DNA from: Streptomyces sp. AJS327
GTDB lineage: Bacteria > Actinomycetota > Actinomycetes > Streptomycetales > Streptomycetaceae
Direction of reading: 5' to 3'
Assembly: GCF_013450295.1 (NCBI RefSeq)
Contig: NZ_SKBR01000004.1
Coordinates: 609,501 to 673,500 of the forward strand
DNA length: 64,000 nucleotides
Translations under genes and position numbers: made by a program
Notes under the pieces: generated by a model
What the model was told of the DNA's origin: nothing
Databases searched by the model: none
The model's input: the letters and a program-made list of their open reading frames with translations, nothing else
Part shown: positions 61,495-64,000 of the stretch, piece after piece
Layout: every line of letters begins with the position of its first letter
Position numbering within the stretch: position 1 is the stretch's first letter

Positions 61495-61612
61495 GCCTTC
61501 CGGAGTGGGCGGGCGACGGTTGGGACTTCTCCGACGTAGAGATCCGCTCCGTGGTCGCGCTGTTACGCTGCACGCCGCTCCGCAGTCGAGCGATCTACGA
61601 GAGGACGTGCGG

Positions 61613-62287
61613 ATGTCTCAGGCGCTGCGGCACGGCGGCCCGATCAAGAGCCCCGCCGCTCCCAGGTTGCCCACACACGTTCAAACGGCGGAACTGCCGC
61701 GCGACACCCTGGAAGACGACGTGATCGTCAAGAGGGTCCGTTACCCCGCCACGTCCTTCGCCGGGCTCCGCGCGGAGGCGTTCGAGACGGAGGGCTGCCG
61801 GTTCGAGGGGGTGCGCTTCTCCGGCGCGGAATTGGTGCGCGGACAGTTCACCGACACGGCCTTCGACACGTGTGACTTCGCCGAACTGCGGGCCCGCGAC
61901 GTCTCCCTGGTGCGCTGCACGGTGACCGGAAGCCGCGTCACCGGGTCGTCGTGGAACGGCGCGACCTTCCGAGACGTGCGATTCGAGGGCGGCAAGGCAG
62001 ACCACGCGCTCTTCCGTGAGTCGAAGTTCTACGGCGTCGTGTTCCAGGACGTTCCTCTGCATGGCGCGGACTTCCAGAAGTCCGGACTGCACAACGTGCG
62101 ATTCGTGAACTGCGACCTGAGCGGAGCGCAGTTCGCCCATCTGAAGCCCGGCGCCGTGCGCTTCGAGAGCTGCACGCTGGTCGACGTCGGAGGCGCAGCA
62201 GCACTCGCGGGCGTCACGGTACAGGGCCCGGGATCGATGGAGTTGGCCCTGAGCCTCGCACGTGAAGCAGGAATCGTCTTCGAGTAG
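61613..62287 (+). CDS. Pentapeptide-repeat protein
   Basis: The 224-residue protein has a right-handed quadrilateral beta-helix between about 55 and 195, with repeats of the A(D/N)LXX kind, here often [RK]FEGVRFSGAELV and DFQKSGLHNVRFVNCDLSGAQF. It begins with a disordered 35-residue leader. Members of this family mimic DNA and protect gyrase (Qnr, McbG) or act in toxin/immunity systems. It converges with the HExxH peptide locus and its stop is 19 bp from the stop of that gene, so an immunity role is conceivable. ATG at 61613 has GAGAGG 8 nt upstream. Confidence 0.85.
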   Translation: MSQALRHGGPIKSPAAPRLPTHVQTAELPRDTLEDDVIVKRVRYPATSFAGLRAEAFETEGCRFEGVRFSGAELVRGQFTDTAFDTCDFAELRARDVSLVRCTVTGSRVTGSSWNGATFRDVRFEGGKADHALFRESKFYGVVFQDVPLHGADFQKSGLHNVRFVNCDLSGAQFAHLKPGAVRFESCTLVDVGGAAALAGVTVQGPGSMELALSLAREAGIVFE

Positions 62288-62306
62288 ACGGTCAGGGCGA
62301 CCGCGA

Positions 62307-63221
62307 TCAGCCCAATGACGGTGCGTAGCGCGCCATCTCCTCATCGGTGATGCTCTGCTCGACGAGTCGAAAGTCGACTGTCTTGCCGAAACGTGCCAAC
62401 TCATCGAGCAGCATCGCTCCGTAGGGGGTGAAGAACTCGCGTCGATTCTCCAGGGATTCACACGCGTCGCCCAGGGACTGTGTGTACAGGTCCACCAGGT
62501 CTCTCTTCCCGCAGACGCGCTCCATGAACATCAGCGGCACCGCCACGATCGCTGCATGGAACGCCTTGTCCAGCGGGCGCATCTGGCCGATCTTAACGGC
62601 CGACAGTGCGCGGTGCCGCTCGTCTTCCAGCTCGGCACTCGTCTTGGTGAAGGTGCCGTACACCATGTCCAGGATGAACAAGGCGAGATGCAGACTCTCG
62701 TGCACCAGACACATGGCGTAGTCCAGAATCTCCCATGGGGTCTGGGAAACCTGCTCACCCGTCGCCGGGTCGGTGGTCTCCCGCTCCTTGCGAGGGCTCA
62801 TGATGACCACGCCGGGCATCTGGGAAGCGCTTCCACCACCATCCGCTCCGGAGTCGAGGACGACCAGGTCAGTAACCAGAAGGTCGACCATGTACCGAAG
62901 GCCCGGGTGAATGTCCTGAATGAGTTGGAGCGCAGCGTCGACGTTTGCGACCCAGGCCCTCCGAGTCGTGCTGTTCGAAGTGGAGGAACCTTCGAGGATG
63001 TGCTGGAAGATCCCCTGGCTACGGCAGTACTCCGCCCATTCGCCGTCTTCGTAAGTGATGTTGATGCCTTCGCCGCGCACTCCGAGGCCGACGGGACGAA
63101 GGCCACTGATCGTGGAGCGGTAAGCCGCTGGTAGTTCTTCTAATGTGGGTACGTTTCCGCCTCGGGCGCGGATCAATCGACCAACGCTGGCGACCAGATG
63201 GCCGTTGTTGAGGAAATGCAT
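62307..63221 (-). CDS. HExxH-motif protein, putative RiPP-modifying enzyme
   Basis: The 304-residue protein carries HESLH at 174-178 in CLVHESLHLALFILDMVYG, the spacing and hydrophobic flanks of HExxH-containing peptide-modifying proteins (the putative 2-oxoglutarate/iron beta-hydroxylase group). The following MRPLDKAFHAAIVAVPLMFMERV resembles their conserved second half. It has no signal peptide, so a secreted protease is less likely. AAGGAGG 6 nt before ATG fixes the start. It follows the small peptide gene on the same strand with 102 bp between. GC is clearly lower than for the rest of the window. Confidence 0.75.
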   Translation of the reverse strand: MHFLNNGHLVASVGRLIRARGGNVPTLEELPAAYRSTISGLRPVGLGVRGEGINITYEDGEWAEYCRSQGIFQHILEGSSTSNSTTRRAWVANVDAALQLIQDIHPGLRYMVDLLVTDLVVLDSGADGGGSASQMPGVVIMSPRKERETTDPATGEQVSQTPWEILDYAMCLVHESLHLALFILDMVYGTFTKTSAELEDERHRALSAVKIGQMRPLDKAFHAAIVAVPLMFMERVCGKRDLVDLYTQSLGDACESLENRREFFTPYGAMLLDELARFGKTVDFRLVEQSITDEEMARYAPSLG

Positions 63222-63323
63222 CTGATTCCTCCTTGAGTGGTCGCTGGTGCGTGTGCCCGGAGCGGTGGACACCAGACTCCGGGCACACGGGGCATCAAGG
63301 CGCAACCTGCGCCACGAGGAGGT

Positions 63324-63494
63324 TCACGAGGTCGTCCAGCCGCCCATCATGCAGGAGTTGGCTTCGGCGAGAGACGCCTGGACATTGCTGGACACTGCTT
63401 CCTGCTGCGTCATTGCGTCACTCTTGACACTTTTCAGTGCTGCGGCTAGATCCTTGTGATCGACAACTGCCCTCGCAGTGACCCACTGTGCCAT
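63324..63494 (-). CDS. Putative RiPP precursor peptide, 56 residues
   Basis: Starts MAQWVTARAVVDHKDLAAAL and ends ANSCMMGGWTTS. An amphipathic leader-like helix (about 10-45) is followed by a short segment with Cys48 and a Gly-Gly-Trp-Thr-Thr-Ser end. GGAGAAGG lies just before the ATG. It sits directly upstream of the HExxH-protein gene. This is the size and arrangement of ribosomally made, modified peptides. No transporter or other modifying gene is visible. The peptide family is unknown to me. Confidence 0.7.
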   Translation of the reverse strand: MAQWVTARAVVDHKDLAAALKSVKSDAMTQQEAVSSNVQASLAEANSCMMGGWTTS

Positions 63495-63592
63495 GACCTT
63501 CTCCTTCCACGGACCCGGAACTGACTTTCCTCGGACGTGGAAACGACGACTCTCAATCTCCAGCGCCCTGTAGGTGGTTACTTTACCTGCGA

Positions 63593-63620
63593 GGTTTACT
63601 GGTGAAACCAGGAAGGTCAA
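63593..63620 (-). promoter_or_regulatory. Promoter candidate for the peptide locus
   Basis: On the minus strand TTGACC (complement of 63615-63620) and TAAACC (complement of 63593-63598) are 16 bp apart, 99 bp before the peptide start, in AT-richer DNA. Confidence 0.5.
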
Positions 63621-63793
63621 GGATTCTCGAAATGGAATATGCGGGTGGCTGCTACTTGTTTTCAGGCATGCTAAATCCAAGGAGCGGCGCTGTATTTACC
63701 CGAGAATGAGCGAAGATCTCTGCCGAGCTGAGGTCCGTCCCGAGACCGGCTTCTCATGTGGGGTCTGCGGAGTCAGTGCGGCCGTGATGTTCC

Positions 63794-64000
63794 TCAGCTG
63801 AGGTGTTGGGGAGTACCGGAGAGGTAGGCGGTGCGGTGGCTGTGGAGGGTGTTGCGGACGGCGGTTCGGACGCGGGTGAGTTGGTGGGGTGCGAGGTAGT
63901 GGTGGAGGTTGTCGAGGGGGACGAACTGGTGGTCGCTGAGTTCGTGTGGGGGGAGGGTGAGGGTGGTGTTGGGGGGTAGTTGGCCGCCGTCGAAGACGAA
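63794..64000 (-). CDS. NUDIX hydrolase, C-terminal part (cut by window edge)
   Basis: The last 68 codons enter from the right edge: FVFDGGQLPPNTTLTLPPHELSDHQFVPLDNLHHYL then LTRVRTAVRNTLHSHRTAYL. This is the usual C-terminal half of NUDIX domain proteins found in Streptomyces, where the DGG and ELSDHQFVPLD segments follow the Nudix box (not visible). The strong C-bias at third positions contrasts with the AT-richer peptide locus alongside. The substrate is unknown. Confidence 0.75.
   Translation of the reverse strand, partial: FVFDGGQLPPNTTLTLPPHELSDHQFVPLDNLHHYLAPHQLTRVRTAVRNTLHSHRTAYLSGTPQHLS

Noticed and set aside
63574..63801. Plus-strand frame ending GFSCGVCGVSAAVMFLS
   Set aside because: It is antisense to the peptide promoter region and has no ribosome binding site. 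The Cys-rich end is suggestive but unsupported.
1..64000. tRNA genes, CRISPR arrays, prophage or complete insertion sequences
   Set aside because: No cloverleaf, regularly spaced repeats, integrase or transposase sequence was recognised on reading both strands.

Overview
The window is chromosomal DNA of a Streptomyces or close relative. GC is very high nearly everywhere, third codon positions are almost always G or C, GTG starts and GGAGG-type ribosome binding sites are common, and the gene set is typical of the genus: CdgB-type GGDEF protein, TerD, GroEL2 with CIRCE, MurNAc catabolism and an XRE/MmyB-like regulator. I see no tRNA, rRNA, complete insertion sequence, CRISPR array or replication origin.

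Layout. 1-15.8 kb is core-like: the tail of nagA, a PfkB sugar kinase, a CBM35-type membrane protein, the diguanylate cyclase cdgB, a flavin reductase, arfB, terD, an otsA/gpgS-like pair, then metM-metO under a SAM-I riboswitch, a cold-shock protein and groEL under a double CIRCE. 16-24 kb has a MerR regulator, an isochorismatase-like hydrolase and an N-acetylmuramate salvage set (RpiR regulator, murQ, murP). 24-33 kb is accessory: an MFS pump, two poorly known genes, an aminoglycoside-phosphotransferase-fold protein, an ABC-F protein behind a short leader peptide, an HD-domain protein and a GNAT. 33.7-40.8 kb is a fatty-acyl locus: a TetR regulator, a MaoC dehydratase and FabG4-like reductase divergent from a FadA2-like thiolase, then an acyl-CoA ligase. 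41-47 kb holds a membrane protein, an AraC regulator, a PH-like membrane protein, an unknown protein and a BRCT/WD40 fusion. 47-50 kb carries a two-gene NLR module. 50-61.5 kb has an MFS/MerR pair, a UbiA prenyltransferase, an XRE regulator, a NYN/LOTUS protein, small enzymes, a serine hydrolase and a NarL-type two-component system. 61.6-63.8 kb has a pentapeptide-repeat protein and a lower-GC peptide locus (precursor plus HExxH protein); a NUDIX gene runs off the right edge.

Three systems deserve most attention. (1) A 'threonine synthase' gene carries a SAM-I riboswitch and is followed by a MoaD/ThiS-like carrier. This matches the MetM/MetO route that makes homocysteine from O-phosphohomoserine, so it is probably methionine, not threonine, biosynthesis. 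(2) A helical protein ending in an 18-residue motif overlaps by 4 nt an NB-ARC/TPR protein that carries nearly the same motif before its NTPase. This is the arrangement expected of bacterial amyloid-signalling NLR/Bell-type cell-death modules. (3) A 56-residue peptide gene with an excellent RBS precedes a protein with an HESLH motif, a minimal candidate RiPP locus that looks recently acquired.
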